Source: Alphaproteobacteria bacterium
GTDB taxonomy: Bacteria > Pseudomonadota > Alphaproteobacteria > Rs-D84
Direction of reading: 5' to 3'
Assembly (NCBI GenBank): GCA_017615655.1
Contig: JAFZZS010000005.1
Span: 1 to 64,000 of the forward strand
Length of the DNA stretch: 64,000 bases
The position numbers and the translations under genes were made by a program. Shown one piece after another: positions 18,238 to 25,599 of this stretch (positions are counted from its first letter, which is position 1; the number at the start of each line of letters is the position of its first letter). The notes beneath the pieces are model-generated. The model saw only the letters and a list, made by a program, of their open reading frames with translations. It was not told the DNA's origin and searched no databases.

Positions 18238-18309
18238 TTCTGTTCCCTTTTTATTTTAGGCGCGGAAAAACATTTTGGAATCTCGGCACCAATTGGTTAA
18301 ACATTTTTT

Positions 18310-18415
18310 CGGGGCGCATAAAACTTGGCTATGCGCGGTGCCACCCGAATTTATCACTTTTTAAATTTGAACCGCGACTCCATGGTTGTCGGTCATATCA
18401 ATGCCACAGGTTCAA
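18310..18415 (-). promoter_or_regulatory. T-box riboswitch leader of aspS
   Basis: Read on the minus strand. The antiterminator is complete: CGGG (18347-18344) pairs with CCCG (18313-18310) and GCGCAT (18336-18331) with ATGCGC (18319-18314), leaving a 7-nt bulge TGGCACC (18343-18337). This is the T-box UGGNACC bulge, and its TGGC pairs with the GCCA end of a G73 tRNA such as tRNA-Asp. Upstream, TTGAACC (18415-18409) pairs perfectly with GGTTCAA (18373-18367) as a short stem I. Two candidate GAC (Asp) specifiers lie inside, at 18394-18392 and 18390-18388. A possible alternative helix pairs bulge bases GGCACC with GGTGCC at 18290-18285. Whether control is transcriptional or translational is not clear. 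Confidence 0.8.
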
Positions 18416-18463
18416 CAAAACTGAGACAATAATAAAACTAAAATTAGCAATTTGCAAGTATTA

Positions 18464-18931
18464 TCATCGTGACCATGACCATACCTTGTTATATATCCGC
18501 ACAGTCATGTCATCAAATGGTATTGTGGCAGATGGTTGTGGCAATATCTTTGAAAATGGATTTTTATACCTTTCATCTGCGATAATTTTTTGTTTCACGG
18601 TTGTTATAACAAATGTATCTATCACCCCAACATCATACGCTGCCTGCAAAAACACCGGTCCACCAACCAAGATTGCGTTTGGGAAATCATAATTCAAGTT
18701 TCTTAACGACATATCTCCACTGCGTTTAGCCACAAGGAACATTCTATTTTTATCCATACGCATTTTTTCTGGTAATAATCCAAAGGTATGTGGTGAACAC
18801 ACATATACACCGCCACATGCAAATGTTAACAATTTGAATATTTTTTTATCCAATTCTGGTGTCCAACTCATATCATCGTTTTCACCACGTGCCAGATACC
18901 CATTACAAGATTCAACGAAAATCGCTTTCAT
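18464..18931 (-). CDS. Divergent dihydrofolate reductase-like protein
   Basis: Start taken at the ATG 18931 ('MKAIFVESCNGYLARG'); the longer frame would overlap the tRNA-Thr terminator. The 155 residues follow the DHFR fold order: N-terminal strand, 'MSWTPELDKKIFKLLT' in place of the LPW-K-F-KxxT helix, 'VYVCSPHTFGLLPEKM' for the MGRKTFESLP region, 'NAILVGGPVFLQAAYDVGVIDTFVIT' for the GG-x-(I/V)Y segment. Many canonical substrate residues differ, so it may be a real but divergent FolA or a RibD-C/DHFR-like reductase. It lies upstream of aspS on the same strand. Confidence 0.65.
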   Translation of the reverse strand: MKAIFVESCNGYLARGENDDMSWTPELDKKIFKLLTFACGGVYVCSPHTFGLLPEKMRMDKNRMFLVAKRSGDMSLRNLNYDFPNAILVGGPVFLQAAYDVGVIDTFVITTVKQKIIADERYKNPFSKILPQPSATIPFDDMTVRIYNKVWSWSR

Positions 18932-18948
18932 GTGGGTTAAAATAACAT

Positions 18949-18980
18949 AAAAAAAATATTGTGCAAGACATTTGCACAAT
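18949..18980 (-). terminator. Terminator of tRNA-Thr
   Basis: Stem ATTGTGCAA/TTGCACAAT (18958-18966 with 18972-18980), 5-nt loop, then eight T on the minus strand. It lies just after the tRNA and just before the DHFR-like start. Confidence 0.85.
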
Positions 18981-18990
18981 CTGTAAATTC

Positions 18991-19064
18991 TGGTGCCCTA
19001 AGCAAGAATCGGACTTGCGACTCGTCCTTACCAAGGACGTGTTTTACCACTAGACTATTAGGGC
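18991..19064 (-). tRNA. tRNA-Thr (anticodon GGU)
   Basis: 74 nt including an encoded CCA. Acceptor GCCCTAA pairs with TTAGGGC. Anticodon arm CGTCC-TTGGTAA-GGACG gives GGU at 34-36, the same loop as known bacterial tRNA-Thr(GGU). T-arm 'GCAAGTCCGATTCTTGC' is intact. Confidence 0.92.
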
Positions 19065-19126
19065 GATTCCTAAAACATGGGCAAATTATACGGAAACACA
19101 TATAAAAATCAAGTAAAAAAACCCAC

Positions 19127-19711
19127 CTATTCTTCCAATTTCACGCGCCACGATGCGTCTTCTTGAGGTTTCCGTGTTGGTGGTAAAGCAATTCCACCAA
19201 AAGGCATTTGAGCGACCAAGGTCCAACTTTCTGGCAAATTAAACATATTCCGAACCATTTTATCTATGATTGGGTTATAATGCTGTAGGTTGGCGCCTAT
19301 GCTAACTGTGGCAAATGCGTTCCATATTGCAAATTGCAACATCCCGTTTGATTGCATCATCCAATCATGAAACATGTCCGCATAAAATGGATAATTTCTT
19401 TGTGTTTCTGTAACAACAGCTGCATCATAAAAATAAAGTATCGTCCCATACCCATTTATAAAAGAGTCTATCCTAGCACGGGGAAGCTTATCACCAAGTT
19501 TCACGACAAGTTCATTATAAACCGAATTCCAAAAATTTGTATGTTTGTTATCTAACACCACTACTACACGTTGACTTTTCATATTAAATGCATCTGGTAC
19601 GTATCGTACCGCATCATTTACAATCTCTATTATTTCATCTTTAGAAACAGGTATTTGTTTATTCAAATTATATACTGAGCGCCGTTGGCTTAGTGCCTTG
19701 ATAAATTCCAT
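19127..19711 (-). CDS. Nitroreductase-family oxidoreductase (Frm2/Hbn1-like)
   Basis: A 194-residue FMN-dependent nitroreductase-like protein. N-terminal 'QRRSVYNLNKQIP' supplies the FMN-phosphate-binding Arg pair. 'PDAFNMKSQRVVVVL', 'YGTILYFYD' and the C-terminal 'GANLQHYNPIID' plus 'WTLVAQMPFGGI' are hallmarks of the Frm2/Hbn1 and YdgI-like subgroup. The physiological substrate is unknown; members reduce nitro- or quinone-like compounds. It lies 55 bp downstream of the AlkD-like gene and may belong to the flavodoxin-AlkD unit. Confidence 0.85.
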   Translation of the reverse strand: MEFIKALSQRRSVYNLNKQIPVSKDEIIEIVNDAVRYVPDAFNMKSQRVVVVLDNKHTNFWNSVYNELVVKLGDKLPRARIDSFINGYGTILYFYDAAVVTETQRNYPFYADMFHDWMMQSNGMLQFAIWNAFATVSIGANLQHYNPIIDKMVRNMFNLPESWTLVAQMPFGGIALPPTRKPQEDASWRVKLEE

Positions 19712-19766
19712 TATTGTCCCCTTTTTACAGGACTATAACAACTTTTATAAGACTTACCAATATGGT

Positions 19767-20450
19767 TTAATTCCGTAATTTCCGCAAAATGTTTTTATTC
19801 GTTTCTGTCACACGATATGATTCCAATGCTTTTTGAATTGCACGTGAACGTGTCCAAGTATCCAGCTTTTTAAAATATGGCAAAACCCTATCAAAATACT
19901 TTGCAGCAACGGTTGCAAAATACCATGCCCGCATCATATTTACATAATATTCATCTGATTTTATATTTATAACCATATCCATATATTTATTGTTGAATTT
20001 ATCATCTAAAAAATATCTCATCAGACATAATACCGCGAAACGCACCGTATAGAGATGTTTTGACTTAATCCATTTTTTTATGTACGGCAACAATTTGTCT
20101 GTATTTTTTACAAAAATTTTTGGGGACATTTGGTCACATGTTGCCCAATTATCAATATACGGCAAAAATTTATCAACCGCAGATACCGCTGCGTCAAAAT
20201 CACGAATTTCCGATATAATAAACGCGTGCAGTTGATTTTCATCAAAAAAATTATGTGGTAATTTACTGATAAAATCATTTGCAATACCATCTTTTATTAG
20301 ATTATGGGCCAACGCACGTAAAACAGGTGTCCGTACCCCGATAAACCGTCCAGAATCAATCGTTGGAATCAATGCAGATTGAAAATTTCTGTATGCTTTG
20401 TCTTGCGCCGCATACAAAGAATCTAAAACTTTATTATTTTTCTTCACCAT
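19767..20450 (-). CDS. AlkD-like DNA alkylation repair protein
   Basis: A 227-residue all-helical HEAT-like protein matching the DNA alkylation repair (AlkD/AlkC) superfamily: 'RFIGVRTPVLRALAHNL', 'NWATCDQMSPKIF' with the family Trp and Asp, 'LYTVRFAVLCLMRYFLDD', 'YYVNMMRAWYFATVAAKY' and 'SRAIQKALESYRV'. AlkD enzymes excise bulky or cationic N3/N7 alkyl purines without base flipping. The start overlaps the flavodoxin gene end by 17 bp, implying co-translation. Confidence 0.88.
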   Translation of the reverse strand: MVKKNNKVLDSLYAAQDKAYRNFQSALIPTIDSGRFIGVRTPVLRALAHNLIKDGIANDFISKLPHNFFDENQLHAFIISEIRDFDAAVSAVDKFLPYIDNWATCDQMSPKIFVKNTDKLLPYIKKWIKSKHLYTVRFAVLCLMRYFLDDKFNNKYMDMVINIKSDEYYVNMMRAWYFATVAAKYFDRVLPYFKKLDTWTRSRAIQKALESYRVTETNKNILRKLRN

Positions 20451-20973
20451 TATTATCTATTAATTGACCCTTTATCCATTTCTCAACTATATCACGGGAA
20501 TCACCAACATTTGAACCATATACCGCTAACCCATTTTTAATTTTTGCACCTTTAAGAATATTTTTTATATCTTCAACACATTCACCAAGGTTTGACCCTT
20601 CGTGTGTGACAAACGGCATAACTATCTTACCGGCAAAATTATACCGTTCCAAAAATGTAAACACCGCCATTGGATATGTTCCCCACCATACAGGTCCCCC
20701 AATAAACACTACATCATAGTCAGATAAATCACCAACCGGTAATTTTTTAAGTATTGGTCGCGCATCCTTGGCTTTTTCTTGCTTTGCAATATCGGTACAT
20801 TCATTATATTCATTTGGATATAGATTTTGGGGTTCTATTTTAAATATATCTGCCCCAACAATATCACGAATATATTCAGCAATAACCTCGGTATTACCTT
20901 TAACTAGGTTAACAATACCACCCCCAAACCAATTTTGCCCAGTATGTGAAAAATATGCAACCAATGCTTTCAT
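20434..20973 (-). CDS. Flavodoxin-fold protein
   Basis: Start at ATG 20973 with AAGGAG upstream. The 179 residues show the FMN phosphate loop 'YFSHTGQN', then 'DYDVVFIGGPVWWGTYPMAVFTFLE' (isoalloxazine-binding W and the GGPxWWGxxP motif) and 'GKIVMPFVTHEGSNLG'. This is the pattern of free-standing 'flavodoxin' (Flavodoxin_4/Fld-like) electron carriers. A small insertion 'FGGGIVNLVKG' follows the phosphate loop. It probably donates electrons to a nearby reductase; the nitroreductase two genes on is a candidate. Confidence 0.88.
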   Translation of the reverse strand: MKALVAYFSHTGQNWFGGGIVNLVKGNTEVIAEYIRDIVGADIFKIEPQNLYPNEYNECTDIAKQEKAKDARPILKKLPVGDLSDYDVVFIGGPVWWGTYPMAVFTFLERYNFAGKIVMPFVTHEGSNLGECVEDIKNILKGAKIKNGLAVYGSNVGDSRDIVEKWIKGQLIDNNGEEK

Positions 20974-21058
20974 TATTTTCTCCTTTTTCACCAAATAATA
21001 CATAAAAACAAAAAAAGTTTTAATAAAAATTTTAACAACTGATTAGACCAATAACGCC

Positions 21059-21087
21059 TTGATACAAATAGTGAAAAAGTGTATAAT
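21059..21087 (+). promoter_or_regulatory. Near-consensus sigma-70 promoter
   Basis: TTGATA (21059-21064), 17-bp spacer, TATAAT (21082-21087), about 50 bp before the ATG of the 1290-residue ORF. It is the cleanest promoter in the window. Confidence 0.8.
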
Positions 21088-21138
21088 ATTACCGGTGATA
21101 TATTATCCACGTAAAAAAGAACGAAAGGAACTACACCA

Positions 21139-24100
21139 ATGTCGAAGAAAATATATACCGAAACAGAATTACAGAATATTATCGATTTGTATGCCCAAGG
21201 GGACGATACGCGTGACCAAGCAATCGCGATGGGAAACCAGTTTTTGACTGATTTTGCCAAAGGAGAAGCTGACATTGAAGAATCTGCATATATAGAAAGT
21301 GATATATTTGAGAGAATTCTTAACATATTCGGTACAGAAGAAAATGGGGCGGGTGATGATGTTATAAATCAATTGGGAGCCCAGGCATTGGCGCAATACG
21401 AAAAAAATATTTCTGAACTAAATAATGTATCAAACGCAGTCGATGAAAATCGTATTTACCAACTAACATCTGATCAGAATCAAATAAAGTTTGATTTGGT
21501 TACATTAGAAATCTATCGTGAAATGGGACTGGTTGATGCATCAGTTGACCCAAGCAATATGACACCCAACGAGGTAGCAAAGTTAATAGATTCAATTAAT
21601 TTAACAGAGGAAAAACATAAAGAATATTCTAATAAATTTATCGATACTATTATTGGTGATTCTGAGTTATTTGAATTGACACCACCAAAGATACTAACCG
21701 ATGCATACATATTTGCACGCGAACAATTACAAACGAACCCAAATGACAAAGATTTTGTAAAACGGTTTGACACACTTGCTAGACGTATAGATAGCCTTAT
21801 TACGAATTTCCATGCAAAGATTAACTATTTCTATTCCGACCCATCAAACATTGCTGATGTTTGGGCTGGGTATCGTAAAATGTGCGATGTACGCACTGCT
21901 GACCTTAGAATTACTGAAAAAGATAACGAAGCTACAAAAAAATATAAACAGGATATCGCAGAAGCTGCTCAAGAAACCATAACGCAATTACAAGAAATTG
22001 TGTCTATGTATTCATATATGTGGAATTTAAAAGATCTGAAACCCGAAGATGCGGAAAAACTTGAACAAAGATGGAAACAAATTTCAAAATCATTGAAAGG
22101 AATTGAATTAACCGATGAACTTCTTTTTGTATTGTCGAACTATAAGTTTTTAGACGAAGACGGCAACCCAATGCCCCAATTCATAGATGAAAATGGCGAC
22201 CCAAAACTTGAATTTAAACCCGGATATAAACTAAATCCCACAGGGCGACTTAGCCGGATAATATCATTGGCAAAAAATGATGTTACAATGATGAACGTCG
22301 GTGATTTGGATAAAGAGATAAATAATATAAGTTTAACTGATGCATTGTTTGATCGTGTTCCATGGAAAATCGCCGAAATATCTGTCGCAGATCAAGTAAT
22401 CCAGGGAATTGAAAAAAATCCGCATAAATTATTAACCGAAGAAGAAGTAAATGATTTTTGGGAAACAATCCAGCATGACGGTGGCAGTATTACTGATGCC
22501 GGATACCAGGCTGCTTTGGATGCCCAGGTTAATCAAGCCGCGGGCTTTGCGGGAATGATGGCGCAACGCATTGGTAATGACAAACCGATTGTCATGCGAC
22601 CATTTGATGCTGTTCAAGATATTGATAAATTGGCTGCAACCAGATCGGAAAAAATCGGCGCAGGTGAACGTAAACGTAAAATTGGCTTTTTTAAACGTAT
22701 GGCAAAAAACTTTGGTGCCGCCGCAGTTATGTCAGCTGGTCTTACATTTATTGGCAAAGCAACTGGTGTTGCATATGCAGGCGCAGCAGTTGGAACCGCA
22801 CTTGGTATCGGCAATATGGTCGTTCAAGGATTCAAATGGCGTAAAGAACAAAAAAAGGCCGGCAAACCACACGGATTACGCGCGTTCTTTAAAGATAAAC
22901 GCAACTGGGGACCCGCAATCGCATCTGGTTTGGGTGTTGCAGCAGTAATCAGTATGGCAACTGGTAATCCTGAATTAGCGGCTGGATTTGGAATCGGTGC
23001 AATGGCTGTAGGTGGTGGTTCCGCAGCGAAAATGACTTACGATGATGCATTGAACGCCGGTTATACAAAAGGACAAGCATTGGCGGGTGCACTTGGTGTT
23101 GCAGGTGCAACTATTGTCGGTGGCTTATGTGGCCGTGCCGCAATGAACGGTGTTGTTAACTATGTCAATACCCACACAGACAGCACCCTATTCCAAACAG
23201 AGCACACGGTAACAAATGTACACGAAACCACACAAAACACATATCCAGATGGATGGATTGAGGGCAATGAACACACATTGGCCCAATGGGAATCGCCTCA
23301 AATGTTAGACGCACATCTTAATGGGTTGATGGATGCGGGTCTATCACACGATGATGCGGTTCGATATTTGCTCGCGTGGCATGATGTAACCGACCATAAT
23401 TTGGGTGGCGGTTATTTTGACAGTATAGGTATGAGTTACAGTGATGTAGCCGCATTACGTGGTTCCATAGACGGCACCATGATAAACCTTAACCCAGAAT
23501 CTATGGCGGCATTTAACCATTTTAATGATTATATATCCGGATCAAATACTGTCAGATACCCCGTAGGTTTGTTCGAACCGTATAATACCCCTGTTAGTCA
23601 TGTTCTTCCACCTAATGCAACATGGGATGCAAATGGTATGTTGGTTCCTGGGCATGACGTTTATTCAACATGGGTCAATTGGGGTGGCGAAGGTGTCCAA
23701 CATATTCCTGTTATCACCACAGATGTATACAGCATATTTACACCTAATGAACTAGCGTTTCCTGCAGGCATTGGTACTGTAGGAATTTATGAACCCAGAG
23801 TTCTGCCTAAAGATTACTTACCGCGTATGCGCGAACGTGCAGGTGCATTGGCTGATCGTGCAGAAAAGGTATCCGGTAATACACGCAATGATGGCGGGCA
23901 TAACAATAATGATGAACACGGCAACACCAACAATAATGGAAATACCGGACATACACAACCAACAGAAACCACTAACGATGAAAACAATGGCGCTGTAACA
24001 CAAACCGGGGAAAATACTAGTGGCACTAACACAGAAAATAACAGTGATACAGGAAGCACTGGGAATGGTGGCACAGTAACCCCAACTGGTACAAATTCCA

Positions 24101-25011
24101 CGAACACCGAAAACGGTGCTAATACTGGTGGCAATTCACCAAAACAACAGCGTGGTTTCTTTGGAAAAATGAAAGATTTCACCTACAAGGTGTTACAGAC
24201 TGGATATCACGGATTACAAAAAATACAAAAAGGAGTACATAATATGAAAACAGAAAAAATAAAAGCTAAACACGAGCGTGAACTTGAAGATATAAAAGGT
24301 AAAAACCGCGAAGCATCTGAACGCGCAAAAGGTATTAAGGCCCAAAAGAAAGCATATGACGGTATATCTATTGATGAAATAGACGAACTATCATTAAAAG
24401 ATGCCGCCGCAATTGCAGGTTTAAACAAAAGATTAAAAAAACGTTTGGGCGAAAAACGTTTAAGACTCTCTGCCGCACTGGATCGCGAAGACCTTAAACA
24501 AAGACATGATATTCAACAAAAATTAAATGAACGATTGGCAGAATTGGATAAATTAGCGGCTGAATTAGAAACTTTTGATGCTATGGGTGGCGAAGAAGCA
24601 ATGGAAAAACGTGCCCGTATGGCAGAGTTAGAAGCCAAAGTCAAAAAGATAGAAACACAAGCAGAAATTGATTTAGAAGTTGCCCGCGCCGAAGGTAGAA
24701 ACAAGGTTAAAGATGCACGCGCTGATGGTCGTACATCACGCCTTAGAAAATTCGGTCAAGCATTGGCGGCACTTCGTCATGGGCGTCATGATGTAACCGA
24801 GGATGATATCAAATCTGCAGCCAATGCCATAAAACTTGCCAAGAAAGAACTTGCAGCAGCAAAAACCAATTCAGCAAAGAAAATCTGGCAAGAAGCGGCG
24901 GATAACCTGGCCAAGACAATGGCTAATCATACATATACCGAAGAACAAAGGACACAAATTGCGGAATATATTGTCGCCGAAGCTCAACGTCAGATGCAAA
25001 ACGTAAAATAA
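21139..25011 (+). CDS. Giant orphan protein with hydrophobic core, Asn/Thr linker and coiled coil
   Basis: A 1290-residue protein I cannot assign. Residues 1-~510 are soluble, acidic and mostly helical. Residues ~525-670 hold several Gly/Ala-rich hydrophobic segments ('AAAVMSAGLTFIGKATGVAY', 'ALGVAGATIVGGLCG') that could insert in membranes. About 670-905 is a mixed domain rich in Trp, His and Asp. About 910-1000 is an Asn/Thr/Gly linker, and ~1035-1290 a highly charged coiled coil. No N-terminal signal peptide is seen. Size, glycine-zipper-like core and low-complexity linker would suit a secreted effector or surface-associated protein, but this is inference. Strong promoter upstream, strong terminator after. 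Codon use matches the host. An internal start lies at 24244. Confidence 0.7.
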   Translation: MSKKIYTETELQNIIDLYAQGDDTRDQAIAMGNQFLTDFAKGEADIEESAYIESDIFERILNIFGTEENGAGDDVINQLGAQALAQYEKNISELNNVSNAVDENRIYQLTSDQNQIKFDLVTLEIYREMGLVDASVDPSNMTPNEVAKLIDSINLTEEKHKEYSNKFIDTIIGDSELFELTPPKILTDAYIFAREQLQTNPNDKDFVKRFDTLARRIDSLITNFHAKINYFYSDPSNIADVWAGYRKMCDVRTADLRITEKDNEATKKYKQDIAEAAQETITQLQEIVSMYSYMWNLKDLKPEDAEKLEQRWKQISKSLKGIELTDELLFVLSNYKFLDEDGNPMPQFIDENGDPKLEFKPGYKLNPTGRLSRIISLAKNDVTMMNVGDLDKEINNISLTDALFDRVPWKIAEISVADQVIQGIEKNPHKLLTEEEVNDFWETIQHDGGSITDAGYQAALDAQVNQAAGFAGMMAQRIGNDKPIVMRPFDAVQDIDKLAATRSEKIGAGERKRKIGFFKRMAKNFGAAAVMSAGLTFIGKATGVAYAGAAVGTALGIGNMVVQGFKWRKEQKKAGKPHGLRAFFKDKRNWGPAIASGLGVAAVISMATGNPELAAGFGIGAMAVGGGSAAKMTYDDALNAGYTKGQALAGALGVAGATIVGGLCGRAAMNGVVNYVNTHTDSTLFQTEHTVTNVHETTQNTYPDGWIEGNEHTLAQWESPQMLDAHLNGLMDAGLSHDDAVRYLLAWHDVTDHNLGGGYFDSIGMSYSDVAALRGSIDGTMINLNPESMAAFNHFNDYISGSNTVRYPVGLFEPYNTPVSHVLPPNATWDANGMLVPGHDVYSTWVNWGGEGVQHIPVITTDVYSIFTPNELAFPAGIGTVGIYEPRVLPKDYLPRMRERAGALADRAEKVSGNTRNDGGHNNNDEHGNTNNNGNTGHTQPTETTNDENNGAVTQTGENTSGTNTENNSDTGSTGNGGTVTPTGTNSTNTENGANTGGNSPKQQRGFFGKMKDFTYKVLQTGYHGLQKIQKGVHNMKTEKIKAKHERELEDIKGKNREASERAKGIKAQKKAYDGISIDEIDELSLKDAAAIAGLNKRLKKRLGEKRLRLSAALDREDLKQRHDIQQKLNERLAELDKLAAELETFDAMGGEEAMEKRARMAELEAKVKKIETQAEIDLEVARAEGRNKVKDARADGRTSRLRKFGQALAALRHGRHDVTEDDIKSAANAIKLAKKELAAAKTNSAKKIWQEAADNLAKTMANHTYTEEQRTQIAEYIVAEAQRQMQNVK
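24231..24246 (+). promoter_or_regulatory. Internal ribosome binding site and in-frame ATG
   Basis: AGGAG at 24231-24235 stands eight bases before ATG 24244-24246, which is codon 1036 of the surrounding frame. Initiation here would give a separate 255-residue coiled-coil product identical to the C-terminus of the large protein. Confidence 0.45.
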
Positions 25012-25027
25012 TGATACACAAAATAAT

Positions 25028-25054
25028 AAAAAGGCCTGTTCACCAGGCCTTTTT
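25028..25054 (+). terminator. Terminator of the giant ORF
   Basis: Perfect 11-bp stem AAAAAGGCCTG/CAGGCCTTTTT with a 5-nt loop and T-run, 17 bp after the stop. Confidence 0.9.
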
Positions 25055-25063
25055 TATTAGAAT

Positions 25064-25085
25064 AACCCCCGAATAAATCGGGGTT
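25064..25085 (-). terminator. Terminator beside the outermost tRNA-Met 3' fragment
   Basis: Hairpin CCCCGA/TCGGGG (25067-25072 with 25078-25083) extended by AA/TT. It lies immediately downstream, on the minus strand, of the tRNA 3' fragment at 25092-25111, as expected behind a former RNA gene end. Confidence 0.5.
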
Positions 25086-25091
25086 GAATTT

Positions 25092-25111
25092 TTGGTAGCG
25101 GCGAAGGGATT
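25092..25111 (-). repeat. tRNA-Met 3'-end fragment, outermost copy
   Basis: Twenty bases identical to the last 3' bases of tRNA-Met (and one flanking base) at 28711-28730, covering the acceptor 3' strand, CCA and half of the T stem. Unlike the copy at 25267 it diverges after that. It reads as an older attachment-site remnant. Confidence 0.6.
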
Positions 25112-25236
25112 GTATATTCCCACTCATTTCATTCGTGGGCCCCTTTCCAAATCGCGACGGTTTCGCCATGCTACGCTTGCAAAACCTGCTATTTTGTCGG
25201 ACCCAGGGTCCTTATCTTTCGCGACTATACCAAAAT
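25112..25236. other. Unassigned structured spacer between two tRNA 3' fragments
   Basis: No gene recognised. GC content is higher than in the surrounding intergenic DNA. Short inverted repeats are visible (CCCAC...GTGGG near 25119-25139, GGACCC...GGGTCC near 25199-25210). It is bounded by tRNA-Met 3' fragments and terminators on the minus strand. It could be a degraded RNA gene or the residue of an earlier insertion. Confidence 0.35.
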
Positions 25237-25260
25237 AAAAAACGACCCGATGGGTCGTTT
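25237..25260 (-). terminator. Original tRNA-Met terminator, displaced by insertion
   Basis: Perfect 9-bp stem AAACGACCC/GGGTCGTTT with T-run on the minus strand, directly downstream of the tRNA 3' fragment at 25267. This is where a tRNA-Met terminator would lie if the element were absent. Confidence 0.7.
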
Positions 25261-25266
25261 GCTATT

Positions 25267-25312
25267 TTGGTAGCGGCGAAGGGATTCGGACCCCTGACCA
25301 AAGGATTATGAT
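25267..25312 (-). repeat. attL: 46-bp tRNA-Met 3' duplicate
   Basis: Identical over 46 bp to 28711-28756, from one base outside the CCA into the anticodon loop. It lacks the 5' half of a tRNA, so it is not a functional gene. Confidence 0.9.
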
Positions 25313-25387
25313 AAGTTTGAGTCAAAAAGCAAATAACGCAGATTCCTGCGGCTTACAGCGATTTTTTAACCCATCAAATTTTTCTCT

Positions 25388-25403
25388 GTGTAGAGAATGT
25401 GTA
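25388..25403. repeat. Left-arm GTGTA repeats, 11-bp phase
   Basis: GTGTA at 25388 and again at 25399, exactly 11 bp apart, about 76 bp inside attL. The same word and spacing recur near attR (28602-28640), suggesting recombinase arm-binding sites. The rest of 25313-25599 is AT-rich and shows no gene. Confidence 0.45.
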
Positions 25404-25599
25404 CACTAAAAATTTCAACCAAAACAATATGCATTTATAACCAAAACCACTTAGTTCCTACTTTCCACGAAAAACCATTTCGGACAAAAAACAATGTCAA
25501 AAAAACTTAACACAATTGACAATTTTGGGATGTTATAGGACTGACAATACAGAAATCCTTTTTTATTATTTTTTTGTAACCAAACAAAAAGGATAAAAT

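Noticed and set aside
23869..24140. Asn/Thr-rich segment as tandem DNA repeat
   Set aside because: Low-complexity at the protein level, but the codons vary and no regular DNA period is visible.
25092..25312. A second functional tRNA-Met or a tmRNA in this interval
   Set aside because: Only tRNA 3' portions are present, with no 5' acceptor half or D-arm; no tmRNA tag frame or matching acceptor helix could be found.
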